Origin: Campylobacterales bacterium
GTDB taxonomy: Bacteria > Campylobacterota > Campylobacteria > Campylobacterales > QNZT01
DNA: 9,566 nucleotides
Assembly (NCBI GenBank): GCA_027056215.1
Contig: JALULO010000157.1
Coordinates: 1-9,566 of the forward strand
Direction: 5' to 3'
Positions 1 through 7,298 of this stretch are shown here, piece by piece. Both the position numbers and the translations under genes were made by a program. Position 1 is the first letter of the stretch, and every line of letters starts with the position of its first letter. The notes beneath the pieces were generated by a model. The model made no database searches and was not told the origin of the DNA. It saw nothing but the letters and a program-made list of their open reading frames with translations.

Positions 1-956
1 TTTAATTTAAAAAGAGATTTATTAACGCTTTTTTTACATTTATCGATCTTCAAAACTTCTGTGTTGGGTAATAACTGATGATTGTTAATCAATTTAATAA
101 TATACATTTCATGATTTAAGAGCTCTATTTTGCGATGTAATACACTAAAACTATAATCCATATTATCTTTACGTATTTTAATACCGAGATTAAACCCTTG
201 TGCTGCTTTTATGATATCCATCCATTGATACGGATTATAACGATTTAGATAATTAGAATCATCCATAACAGGAACAAATCTTTTGATGAACTGTTTGTTT
301 GAGATAATCTTGTTAAAAATCTTATGATCTTGAAAAAACCGGATAAAAATATCATTTGACTCAACAACTCTGTTTTGGTTAAAATCATAGATAAAAAGGA
401 TATTTTCATCTATATTCATGAAACTTTTATAGATTGTCAAAAAAGATTTCGCTTGATCCATTTTGGCATTGATCATCTCTTCAAAGACAGAAGTCTCTTT
501 ATGTATATGCATGTTTTTAAACAGTGTATTTACCCGTGCTTTGAACAACATAGGATCAATAGGTTTTTTGATAAAATCCAAGTTAGTATCATAATAATGT
601 TCATAACGGTCTTTTTCAAAATCATTAGTTATAAGTAATAGTTTAGGAATTTCCCTCAATGCAGCTTTATTGCTAAAACGATCAATAATCTCAAAACCTT
701 TTGCCGTCGGTAACTTTTCATCTACGATGATCAAATCAATATGAATATGCTTAGCAATATTAAAAGCTGTCTTTAGATTACCTGCTTCATAAACTTTATG
801 TGTACTCATGTTTTCAAGTAATTTTTTGATTAATGTAAGATCAAGATTATTTTGAGTAATAAGCAAAATATTTTTTATATTTTTATTTATCCGGTTTTCT
901 TCTATAAAATCACTTACTGGTTCAGTCGTGTGTGTATGTGGTATATCTAGCGCCAA
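1..956 (-). CDS. Response regulator with atypical receiver domain and PAS-like region (3' end outside window)
   Basis: A reading frame of 318 codons is open from a TTG at 956 to the window edge, so the C-terminus is missing. Residues about 28-140 read as a CheY-like receiver: phosphoacceptor Asp79 in the stretch LIIVDEKLP, the conserved Thr110 in LLLITND, and Lys131-Pro132 in FIKKPID. The acidic pair that normally ends the first beta strand and binds Mg2+ is replaced by Thr34-Gln35 (ILLITQNN), so phosphorylation may be weak or absent. Residues about 180-300 resemble a PAS-type sensor fold (NILFIYDFNQNRVVESND onward); this is a weaker call. The output domain, possibly a kinase or diguanylate cyclase, is not visible. 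The TTG start is chosen because AAAGGA lies 7 bases upstream, a TAA closes the frame at 971-969, and the nearby ATG at 964 is out of frame and stops after five codons. It lies 49 bases behind ycjF on the same strand and may be co-transcribed. Its signal is unknown. Confidence 0.8.
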   Translation of the reverse strand, partial: MALDIPHTHTTEPVSDFIEENRINKNIKNILLITQNNLDLTLIKKLLENMSTHKVYEAGNLKTAFNIAKHIHIDLIIVDEKLPTAKGFEIIDRFSNKAALREIPKLLLITNDFEKDRYEHYYDTNLDFIKKPIDPMLFKARVNTLFKNMHIHKETSVFEEMINAKMDQAKSFLTIYKSFMNIDENILFIYDFNQNRVVESNDIFIRFFQDHKIFNKIISNKQFIKRFVPVMDDSNYLNRYNPYQWMDIIKAAQGFNLGIKIRKDNMDYSFSVLHRKIELLNHEMYIIKLINNHQLLPNTEVLKIDKCKKSVNKSLFKL

Positions 957-963
957 GATTGCA

Positions 964-969
964 TCCTTT
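964..969 (-). promoter_or_regulatory. Ribosome binding site fixing the TTG start of the response regulator
   Basis: AAAGGA reads on the minus strand 7 bases before the TTG at 956. It supports TTG as start, since no ATG or GTG is available in frame between the upstream stop (971-969) and the receiver domain. Confidence 0.6.
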
Positions 970-1005
970 TATAGTGTTCTTGGGTGATATATCGGTAAAA
1001 ATAGA

Positions 1006-2031
1006 TTATGGTTTAGATGAAAATAAAGATTTTGTAATCATTTTAAGAATATTTTTAAAAAATCCATCTTGCTTTTGATTTAAAGCAACAGGTCGACAAG
1101 CCTTTATCGTACTGAGACCGATTCGGGCAGTCAAAATACCATTTGCTACACCTTGTGCTCCATGAGAAGAGATCTTTGAAAGTACAGAGGCTCCTAATAT
1201 ATCATGAGAATGGTGCAACATGATATCAGTGATACCAGCAAATGCCATCGTAACAAACACTTTTTTAATCAAAGCCAATTCAGCGAAAAGATTGGGTCTT
1301 AACCCATATACTGTAGCTATCTCTTTAACCATCACATGGCTTCTTGAAAGAATCAATATGGCATCAATCATCGCCACTGGACTGATAGCTGTAGAGAGTG
1401 CCGTTTGGTTTGCATACTTTGTGATGATCTTTTTTGCCTTTTCATCCATCTTAGTCAAAATAATATCATTTAAACGTTGCATAATCTCATCATCAAGCAT
1501 TGAAGGCAATTCATAACTAAACGCCTTTACCGCATCTCGTATCTGTTCATCTTCATGATCACTATATAACGCTATAACTTTTTTAGCAAATGCACGTACT
1601 TTTTTAGATGACTTAGTGGTTAATGCTGTAGCTTCTTCCTGAATTGTATCTATTTTCTTGATTTTAAGATATCCTAACATCTCTTTAAAAATCCCAAATC
1701 CCAAAATACCTATCAAAGAAAAAAGCATCACAAGATACATAACACCTACAATAGGAGCATTGTGCAACATTGAAGAAGCAGAGGTAGCAGCATCATATAG
1801 TGTACCTGTGATAATCACACCAAATAAAAGCCCTAGAACAATCATACTTTTTTTAGCAAAAGCCCCAATCCCTCTAAGCGAAGTTAAACGTTTTTCCTCT
1901 TCTTCAACGATCTCATCAATCACTTCACTTTCAAGTACACGAGAAGGCGTTAATACCTGTTCACTATCATCTACACTATCTTGTTCAATAATATCATCAT
2001 CATCAATACGTCCAGGTTTTATCGTCTTCAT
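1006..2031 (-). CDS. ycjF: YcjF family inner membrane protein (DUF697 / UPF0283)
   Basis: This 341-residue protein resembles E. coli YcjF, whose molecular role is not established; in E. coli it is encoded with YcjX near the phage-shock-protein genes. The N-terminal 50 residues are very acidic (DDDD at 10-13, EEEE at 43-46) and probably cytoplasmic. Two hydrophobic segments follow, at about 62-79 and 94-115, consistent with a membrane hairpin. A charged helical section leads to the C-terminal DUF697 domain, about 210-322, recognised by AISPVAMIDA (Ser217-Pro218, Asp223), IATVYGL, AFAGITDI and the AQG...TARIG...CRP signature shared with YcjF. The ATG overlaps the ycjX stop as ATGA, with AAAGGA just upstream inside ycjX, so translation is probably coupled and the two products likely act together. 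The length is close to the family norm. The family call is firm, the function is not. Confidence 0.88.
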   Translation of the reverse strand: MKTIKPGRIDDDDIIEQDSVDDSEQVLTPSRVLESEVIDEIVEEEEKRLTSLRGIGAFAKKSMIVLGLLFGVIITGTLYDAATSASSMLHNAPIVGVMYLVMLFSLIGILGFGIFKEMLGYLKIKKIDTIQEEATALTTKSSKKVRAFAKKVIALYSDHEDEQIRDAVKAFSYELPSMLDDEIMQRLNDIILTKMDEKAKKIITKYANQTALSTAISPVAMIDAILILSRSHVMVKEIATVYGLRPNLFAELALIKKVFVTMAFAGITDIMLHHSHDILGASVLSKISSHGAQGVANGILTARIGLSTIKACRPVALNQKQDGFFKNILKMITKSLFSSKP

Positions 2032-3389
2032 ACATGATCCTTTAATATGTCATAGAGCAATTTATCCATACGTATATGTTCAACAGCATGATTATCACGC
2101 ATAGGAAATGAAACGGGTTGAAATTTTGTAAAATGAAAATTTGCATTTTTCCAGAAAGATTCGTCAGTATAATGTTTTGGTAAGCTACCGGGAAAATGCG
2201 TCGAGAACTCTTTTTCTCCCTCAACAATACCTCTAACACAATCTACCTCTTTACCCGCAATCTTGGCTTTTACATCATATGTACTTTTTACAGCAGCAAT
2301 CAATGTTACATCCGTATCAATATGTCTAACATCTAACTCTTTTTTTAAATCCCAAACAAGTATCTCTAATAATTTTTTATATTGATTATGTTGTGACTGT
2401 GCAATATGATCAGCTTTAGTAGCAGCAAAAATCACTTGATTAATCTGGGGTTTAAAAAAACGTTTCAAAAAGTTATTGCTACCGTAAGTAAATGATTTTA
2501 AAATATGTTTAAAACTCAGATGCATATCTTCAAAAATATCATATCCATTTTCCATCGTTTTAAGTAAATCAACTAAAATAATCTGCGTATCAAATGCTTG
2601 AAAATGCTCCAGATAAAGTCTTTTAACCACTTCTGAAACATATTGGTTATATTTACGCTCAAAACTAGCATAAATAGAATCTTCATCTGCTTCACCGACA
2701 GGTTCAGGTAAGGGGCAAAACAGGAGTAAGGGATCATCTTGCATATCACCAGGCTCTAAAAATCTTCCTGGCTGTACAAAACTAAACCCTCCATAGTGTA
2801 AACGTTTAAGGTATTCACTGTACAAATCATGTAATTTTTCTTCAATCGACTCATCACCATTTTTGCTATACAAATTACTCTTTTGTAAAAACGCTAACCA
2901 TTCATCTGTATATACTTTACGCTTAGGTTCATCGGCGAGATCAAGCATCTGCTTTGACCATGATTTATAATCCAAATCCAACATACTTAAATCCATCAAC
3001 CATTCACCAGGATAATCAATCAACTCCAGATTAATAATCTGATTTTCCAAAAGACGATATTCGCTCTTAAACTCCAGTTGTAGGGTTGTTTTACTGACGG
3101 ATCTGGTCGCTTTTGGCCATTTTGGTTGTTTTAAACGAAAAGCTTTTATCTTACTATAATAATCAAAACGTACATATACGCTATCAGGAGGTAATAATCT
3201 TGCTACAAATGTACGCCCTAGTTTTTCATTTAGATAGGGAAGTTTATCATTGGCTATAAGTTGGTTGATCAAAGAAGTTAAAAAAACTGTTTTTCCACTT
3301 CGACTAAGCCCTGTAACAGCTATTTTAATCGTTTTATCAGGAGTAGGTATTTTAAATGGTAATTCAATATCTTTGATAAAACTGAGCAC
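2028..3389 (-). CDS. ycjX: YcjX-like P-loop NTPase (DUF463)
   Basis: This matches E. coli YcjX, a predicted GTP-binding stress-associated protein of unknown cellular role. Numbered from the chosen start, residues 27-34 form the Walker A loop GLSRSGKT. DYPGEW at 125-130 occupies the Walker B/G3-like position, QPGRF..PGDM lies at 206-216, and TKAD at 324-327 is the G4 guanine-specificity motif. The chosen GTG at 3389 gives 453 residues and has AAAGGG 5 bases upstream. It puts the Walker loop about as far from the N-terminus as in the E. coli protein. The frame is also open upstream to an ATG at 3416 and a TTG at 3434. The ATG has no Shine-Dalgarno sequence, and the TTG codon overlaps the bases just before the predicted -10 box, so both are less likely. 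It is the first gene of its own unit, separated from oorC by a terminator, and overlaps ycjF by 4 bases. Confidence 0.87.
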   Translation of the reverse strand: MLSFIKDIELPFKIPTPDKTIKIAVTGLSRSGKTVFLTSLINQLIANDKLPYLNEKLGRTFVARLLPPDSVYVRFDYYSKIKAFRLKQPKWPKATRSVSKTTLQLEFKSEYRLLENQIINLELIDYPGEWLMDLSMLDLDYKSWSKQMLDLADEPKRKVYTDEWLAFLQKSNLYSKNGDESIEEKLHDLYSEYLKRLHYGGFSFVQPGRFLEPGDMQDDPLLLFCPLPEPVGEADEDSIYASFERKYNQYVSEVVKRLYLEHFQAFDTQIILVDLLKTMENGYDIFEDMHLSFKHILKSFTYGSNNFLKRFFKPQINQVIFAATKADHIAQSQHNQYKKLLEILVWDLKKELDVRHIDTDVTLIAAVKSTYDVKAKIAGKEVDCVRGIVEGEKEFSTHFPGSLPKHYTDESFWKNANFHFTKFQPVSFPMRDNHAVEHIRMDKLLYDILKDHV

Positions 3390-3394
3390 ACAAT

Positions 3395-3400
3395 CCCTTT
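3395..3400 (-). promoter_or_regulatory. Ribosome binding site supporting the GTG start of ycjX
   Basis: AAAGGG reads on the minus strand 5 bases before the GTG at 3389. It lies inside the longer open frame starting at 3416 or 3434, so it decides between the candidate starts. Confidence 0.6.
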
Positions 3401-3424
3401 TTGTATATATAATCATTTTGTGGT

Positions 3425-3433
3425 ATTGTAGCA
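3425..3433 (-). promoter_or_regulatory. Probable sigma-70 promoter of ycjX-ycjF (extended -10 box)
   Basis: On the minus strand TGC-TACAAT forms an extended -10 element (TGnTAnAAT-like; hexamer at 3430-3425). It is preceded by a run of eight T and further T-rich tracts back to about 3465. Campylobacterota sigma-70 promoters typically lack a clear -35 box and use this layout. Transcription would begin near 3418, giving a leader of about 30 bases to the GTG start of ycjX. The site follows the oor terminator directly, as expected for an independent unit. Confidence 0.6.
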
Positions 3434-3449
3434 AAAAAAAGTGAAATTA

Positions 3450-3496
3450 CAGAGAAAAGAAAGAGAAGGGAACTTATAAAAATCATAAGCTCCCTT
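3450..3496 (-). terminator. Rho-independent terminator of the sucCD-oorDABC unit
   Basis: In transcript direction the arms AAGGGAGCTTAT (3496-3485) and ATAAGTTCCCTT (3477-3466) pair over 12 bp, with one G-U pair and a 7-base loop. A T-rich tail with interspersed C (CTCTTTCTTTTCTC) follows. The hairpin begins 6 bases after the oorC stop codon. The tail is not a pure T-run, so termination may be partial. The same T-rich stretch also forms the upstream part of the ycjX promoter. Confidence 0.75.
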
Positions 3497-3502
3497 TAGG
3501 CA

Positions 3503-4075
3503 TTAAGCTGTAACGAAAGTTTCGCCTGCTAACGCACGTTTTGCATAGCTAGTTCCTAGTTCCCATGCTTTTAAGTTTGCATCTACAACTTTTGGAGGTA
3601 CTTTGCTTTTCATGGTTTCAAGCACTTTATTCGCATCCATAACATGTGTCATCTCTAACGCTATTGCCAATGCAACAACAGATTGTGTGACAACATTGCC
3701 AACTTCTTTTTTTGCTATTTCGATGATAGGAATCTCATAAATCTTCCATTTTGCTCTATCATCATCAGTTGGATGTACAAGGTTTGGATCTACAACGATA
3801 ATCCCACCCTCTTTTACACCACCCTTAAACTGATCATAACTGATTTGTGCAACTGATAACATAAACTCAATCTCACCATCAATAGCATAAGGAAAAAGAA
3901 TCTCTTTATCATCTAAAAGGATATCAACAACTGTTGCTCCACCACGTACCTGTGACGTATAAGTAGCAGCTTTTACACCATACCCACCATCACCAATCTT
4001 TGCAGCAGCAAGGATTTCACCAGCAAGTAAAACACCTTGACCACCTACACCAGTAAATCTAAGTTGATTTCTCAT
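3503..4075 (-). CDS. oorC: 2-oxoglutarate:acceptor oxidoreductase, gamma subunit
   Basis: OorC is the 190-residue gamma subunit of the CoA-dependent, TPP- and FeS-containing enzyme that interconverts 2-oxoglutarate with succinyl-CoA and CO2, using ferredoxin or flavodoxin. The family motif GVGGQG is at residues 9-14, and SQVRGG, typical of gamma domains of 2-oxoacid oxidoreductases, at 41-46. The length is normal for a stand-alone gamma subunit. Its ATG overlaps the oorB stop as ATGA, with AAAGGA 6 bases upstream. It is the last gene of the cluster, followed at once by a terminator hairpin. Without context it could be a gamma subunit for another 2-oxoacid, but the D-A-B-C arrangement next to sucCD favours 2-oxoglutarate. 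Confidence 0.93.
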   Translation of the reverse strand: MRNQLRFTGVGGQGVLLAGEILAAAKIGDGGYGVKAATYTSQVRGGATVVDILLDDKEILFPYAIDGEIEFMLSVAQISYDQFKGGVKEGGIIVVDPNLVHPTDDDRAKWKIYEIPIIEIAKKEVGNVVTQSVVALAIALEMTHVMDANKVLETMKSKVPPKVVDANLKAWELGTSYAKRALAGETFVTA

Positions 4076-4920
4076 TCAAAATCCTTTCTTGTGATTTTTG
4101 GAGCTTTACCCTGTGCAGCTTCGATAACTCTATCATATAACTCACAATACTCTTTTTGATCTGTTTTCTCAACAAGTACACCTGTTGGGAATTTATCTTT
4201 TTGATCTTCTTCGCTCATGTTGTCAAATTTTTTCTTACCAACCGTTCGCTCATCAATCCAAGCAAGATTATCCATAGCTTCACCCATTTTATTTTTACGA
4301 CCAAGGTTAATATGGCAGTTAGAGAATACATCAAAGAAAGAGTATCCTTTATGTTGAAAACCTTTTACAAACATTTTCTCCAATCTTTTTGGCTCCGTTA
4401 CCGCTTCTCTAGCGATAAATGTTGCACCAGCACCTTCAGCCAATTTACAAGCATCAAATGTTGGGTCGATATTTCCATACTGCATCGTTACTGTCCACAT
4501 ACCTTGTGGTGTAGTCGGTGAAGTTTGAGAATTTGTCAAACCATAAATAAAGTTATTGATCAAAATATGGTTAAGATCAATATTTCTTCTACATCCATGA
4601 ATCGTATGGTTACCACCGATCGCCAGACCGTCACCATCACCTGTTACCATAACAACATGTTTATCAGGATTTGCCAATTTGATACCTGTTGCATACGCCA
4701 CAACACGTCCGTGTGTCGTATGGACTGTGTTACAGTTGATATAAGAAGAAAATCTTCCTGAACAACCAATCCCTGAAACAACACAAACATCATCCATATT
4801 CCAACCAAGTTTGTCTACCGCTCTGATGAATGCTTTTAAAATAACACCATCACCGCATCCCCAACACCAGAGTGTTGGCATTTTATCCGTTCTTAAATAT
4901 TCGTCATAATTAAAAGCCAT
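4072..4920 (-). CDS. oorB: 2-oxoglutarate:acceptor oxidoreductase, beta subunit (TPP-binding)
   Basis: OorB carries the thiamine pyrophosphate site and a [4Fe-4S] cluster of the Oor complex in the cytoplasm. Four cysteines fit the beta-subunit cluster pattern: Cys19 and Cys22 in LWCWGCGDG, Cys53 in GIGCSGR and Cys202 in FSNCH. The TPP/Mg2+ motif is visible as GDGDGLAIGGNH from residue 94, with Asn122-Asn123 and GLTNSQTSPTT at about 127-137. The length of 282 residues is normal. The start ATG shares one base with the oorA stop (TAATG), and AAGGAG lies 8 bases upstream, which points to translational coupling. The stop overlaps oorC by 4 bases. Confidence 0.95.
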   Translation of the reverse strand: MAFNYDEYLRTDKMPTLWCWGCGDGVILKAFIRAVDKLGWNMDDVCVVSGIGCSGRFSSYINCNTVHTTHGRVVAYATGIKLANPDKHVVMVTGDGDGLAIGGNHTIHGCRRNIDLNHILINNFIYGLTNSQTSPTTPQGMWTVTMQYGNIDPTFDACKLAEGAGATFIAREAVTEPKRLEKMFVKGFQHKGYSFFDVFSNCHINLGRKNKMGEAMDNLAWIDERTVGKKKFDNMSEEDQKDKFPTGVLVEKTDQKEYCELYDRVIEAAQGKAPKITRKDFE

Positions 4921-6062
4921 TAGAACATCTCCTTCACTTTTGCTACCATATCCATAGGTGGAATCGGTCTACCATTTGCAGTTCTTAAGGTTGCAAAATC
5001 TTTTCTTCCTGTTACTCTCTCGATCTCTTCTGTATACTGACCCATTTGGTTCAATTCAGTGATAAAGATTTTATCAAATTTTTTACCAATCTCTTCGATT
5101 TTCTTAGCCGGACTTGGCCATAACATGATAGGTCTAAAAAGTCCTGCTTTGATACCCTCTTCTCTTAGTTTAACAACCGCTTCTTTCGCACCACGACTGA
5201 TTGAACCATATGCTATCATACAAACTTCAGCATCATCCAGCATGAACTCTTCATAGTCTGGTTGATCATCAAGATCTCCTACATCTTGGATTTTACCCAT
5301 AAGTCTTTCGATATTGAATGCACATATATCTTTATCTTCTGTAGGAAAACCTGTAGGTCCATGATGTAATCCTGTGATATGGTATCTATATCCTTTAAAC
5401 ATTGGATTTAGAACAGCTGGTTTATTCATCTGTGCGCCATACGGTTTATACTCAGATGGATCACCAGTATACTCTTCTCTTGAAACAACACTAGCTTCAA
5501 CTTCTTCAAGATCAGGAAGTATCGCTTTTCCATGCATATGACCGATAGTTTCATCCAAAAGGATAAATACCGGTGTCATATACTTTTCAGCAAGGTTAAA
5601 TGCTCTTACCGTTTCAGTATAACACTCTTCCAAACTACCAGCACAAAGTGTGATGGAAGCATAATCGCCATGTGTTGGATACTTCGCTTGACCGATATCA
5701 GCCTGTGATACACGTGTTGGAAGACCAGTTGATGGACCACCACGCATAACATTTGCTATAACCAAAGGTGTTTCAGCGATAAAACCAAGACCGATTTGCT
5801 CAGCTTTCAAAGAGATACCAGGACCTGAAGTCGCTGTCATCGATTTTTTTCCTGTCATAGAAGCACCAAGAGCAGCAGCAATACCACCGATCTCATCTTC
5901 CATTTGAATAAATTTATATCCTTTTTTCGGTAGAAGCACACTTAACTCATGTGCAATTTCACTCGAAGGCGTAATAGGATAACCACCAAAAAACTCACAA
6001 CCACAATCGTATGCTGCTTTTGCACACAATACGTTTCCACTTGAAATTACTTCTCTTGCCAT
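4920..6062 (-). CDS. oorA: 2-oxoglutarate:acceptor oxidoreductase, alpha subunit
   Basis: OorA (380 residues) supplies the pyrimidine-binding domain of the TPP site and the second domain of the alpha subunit. Visible motifs are GGYPITPSSE at residues 26-35, QMEDEIGG at 53-60 with the conserved Glu57 region, SGPG at 79-82, and RGGPSTGLPT at 107-116, the 2-oxoacid-binding signature. The C-terminal half (about 255-380) reads as the transketolase C-like domain. It is a separate alpha polypeptide with no fused gamma domain, which fits the separate oorC gene. AAGGAG lies 5 bases before the ATG and overlaps the oorD stop codon, 9 bases away. The enzyme feeds succinyl-CoA synthetase in oxidative metabolism, or carboxylates succinyl-CoA in the reductive TCA cycle. 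Its direction here cannot be read from sequence. Confidence 0.95.
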   Translation of the reverse strand: MAREVISSGNVLCAKAAYDCGCEFFGGYPITPSSEIAHELSVLLPKKGYKFIQMEDEIGGIAAALGASMTGKKSMTATSGPGISLKAEQIGLGFIAETPLVIANVMRGGPSTGLPTRVSQADIGQAKYPTHGDYASITLCAGSLEECYTETVRAFNLAEKYMTPVFILLDETIGHMHGKAILPDLEEVEASVVSREEYTGDPSEYKPYGAQMNKPAVLNPMFKGYRYHITGLHHGPTGFPTEDKDICAFNIERLMGKIQDVGDLDDQPDYEEFMLDDAEVCMIAYGSISRGAKEAVVKLREEGIKAGLFRPIMLWPSPAKKIEEIGKKFDKIFITELNQMGQYTEEIERVTGRKDFATLRTANGRPIPPMDMVAKVKEMF

Positions 6063-6071
6063 ATATTCTCC

Positions 6072-6389
6072 TTAAGCGCTCAACGCCATATAGTGATTTG
6101 CTCTGATCTCTTCAGCACGTTTCTTCGCGTCATCAGTAAGTTTTGCAAATTTAAACTCTTTTCTATCTGCTACATAGATTGCAAAATCTGGACACGTTAG
6201 TTCACAGTCATTACAACCGATACACCCTTCTGGGTTTTGCACACTGATTGTTGCTCCCAAAATCGTTTTATCTGATGCTACCATTCCCAAAACACCTGCA
6301 GGGCATACTGCCACACAGATATCACATGCTTTGCATCTATCTACATTAACCCATACTGGGGTATTTTCAGGGGCTGTCATTAATCCCAT
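6072..6389 (-). CDS. oorD: 2-oxoglutarate:acceptor oxidoreductase, delta subunit (2[4Fe-4S] ferredoxin-like)
   Basis: This small 105-residue iron-sulfur subunit passes electrons between the catalytic subunits and the external carrier. Two complete [4Fe-4S] motifs are present: Cys19, 22, 25, 29-Pro and Cys56, 59, 62, 66-Pro, each as CxxCxxCxxxCP. The last 30 residues are a charged tail beyond the ferredoxin fold. The start at 6389 is supported by AAAGGAG, with 7 bases between it and the ATG; a second Met at residue 4 is less well placed. It is the first oor gene, 36 bases after sucD and 9 bases before oorA, matching the oorDABC order of Campylobacter. Confidence 0.93.
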   Translation of the reverse strand: MGLMTAPENTPVWVNVDRCKACDICVAVCPAGVLGMVASDKTILGATISVQNPEGCIGCNDCELTCPDFAIYVADRKEFKFAKLTDDAKKRAEEIRANHYMALSA

Positions 6390-6425
6390 ATTTTCTCCTT
6401 TAAGATTTTGTTTACTATTTTTACT

Positions 6426-7298
6426 TTACTTCTTTAAAACTTCCGCTACTGCCTTACCAATATCAGCAGGTGAAACAACTACTTTTACGCCAGCTGCTTC
6501 AAGCGCATCCATCTTCTCTTTTGCTGTACCAGCACTACCACTGATAATCGCACCAGCATGCCCCATTCGTTTACCCTTTGGTGCAGTTTGACCTGCAATA
6601 AAAGCAACAACAGGTTTTGTGATCTGCTCTTTGATCAATTTTGCAGCTTGAATCTCAAGATCACCGCCAATCTCACCAATCATCACAATCGCTTCGGTTT
6701 GCGGATCTGCTTCAAACATAGGTAAAAGCTGTTTATAACTAAGACCAATGATAGGATCACCACCGATACCAACAGCAGTCGTAATACCAAAACCTTCTCT
6801 TACAACTTGATTTGCACCTTCATAAGTCAATGTACCAGATTTACTGATAAGACCAACATTTCCTTTTTTAAAGATCATACCAGGCATGATTCCGATTTTA
6901 CACTCATCTGCTGTGATAACACCCGGACAGTTTGGTCCGATTGTTTTCATACCGTGTTTAACAGCATAAGCTTTAGCCATCTGCATATCACGAACCGGTG
7001 CACCTTCTGTAATGATTACCGCAAGTTCTATCCCTGCATCAGCTGCTTCCATAACCGCATCCGCCACAAAAGCAGGTGGTACAAATACCATACTCACAGT
7101 CGCACCAGTTGCATCAATCGCTTCTTTAACTGTATTAAAAACTGGTTTTCCAAGATGCTCTTGACCACCTTTATTTGGTGTTACACCACCAACTATTTGC
7201 GTACCATAATCTAAACATTGCTCTGAGTGAAAAGTTCCCTCTCCGCCGGTAAAACCTTGTACGATGACTTTGGTATCTTTATTTACTAAAATACTCAT
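6426..7298 (-). CDS. sucD: Succinyl-CoA synthetase, alpha subunit
   Basis: SucD (290 residues) with SucC interconverts succinyl-CoA plus ADP/Pi and succinate, CoA and ATP. The N-terminal CoA-binding Rossmann domain shows GFTGGEGTFHSEQ from residue 15 and the VGGVTPNKGG loop at 36-45. GPNCPG at 121-126 matches the conserved segment near the active site. The phosphorylated active-site histidine is His247 in GHAGAIISG, equivalent to His246 of E. coli. The length is the family norm. Its ATG shares one base with the sucC stop (TAATG), and AAAGGAG sits 7 bases upstream inside sucC, so the two subunits are probably translated in step. It is followed after 36 bases by oorD, whose complex makes or uses the same intermediate. 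Confidence 0.97.
   Translation of the reverse strand: MSILVNKDTKVIVQGFTGGEGTFHSEQCLDYGTQIVGGVTPNKGGQEHLGKPVFNTVKEAIDATGATVSMVFVPPAFVADAVMEAADAGIELAVIITEGAPVRDMQMAKAYAVKHGMKTIGPNCPGVITADECKIGIMPGMIFKKGNVGLISKSGTLTYEGANQVVREGFGITTAVGIGGDPIIGLSYKQLLPMFEADPQTEAIVMIGEIGGDLEIQAAKLIKEQITKPVVAFIAGQTAPKGKRMGHAGAIISGSAGTAKEKMDALEAAGVKVVVSPADIGKAVAEVLKK

Noticed and set aside
375..638. Plus-strand open frame of 87 codons.
   Set aside because: It lies entirely antisense to the response regulator frame, which has recognisable receiver motifs, and its translation shows no domain features.
962..964. ATG as start of the response regulator gene.
   Set aside because: It is out of frame with the receiver domain and meets a stop after five codons.
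971..1005. Promoter or terminator in the gap between ycjF and the response regulator gene.
   Set aside because: TATAAA and TATATC occur, but the first overlaps the ribosome binding site region and the second lacks supporting context. No hairpin with a T-run is present.
1658..2104. Plus-strand open frame of 148 codons opposite ycjF and the end of ycjX.
   Set aside because: Its serine-rich translation mirrors the acidic coding sequence of ycjF on the other strand; there is no independent support.
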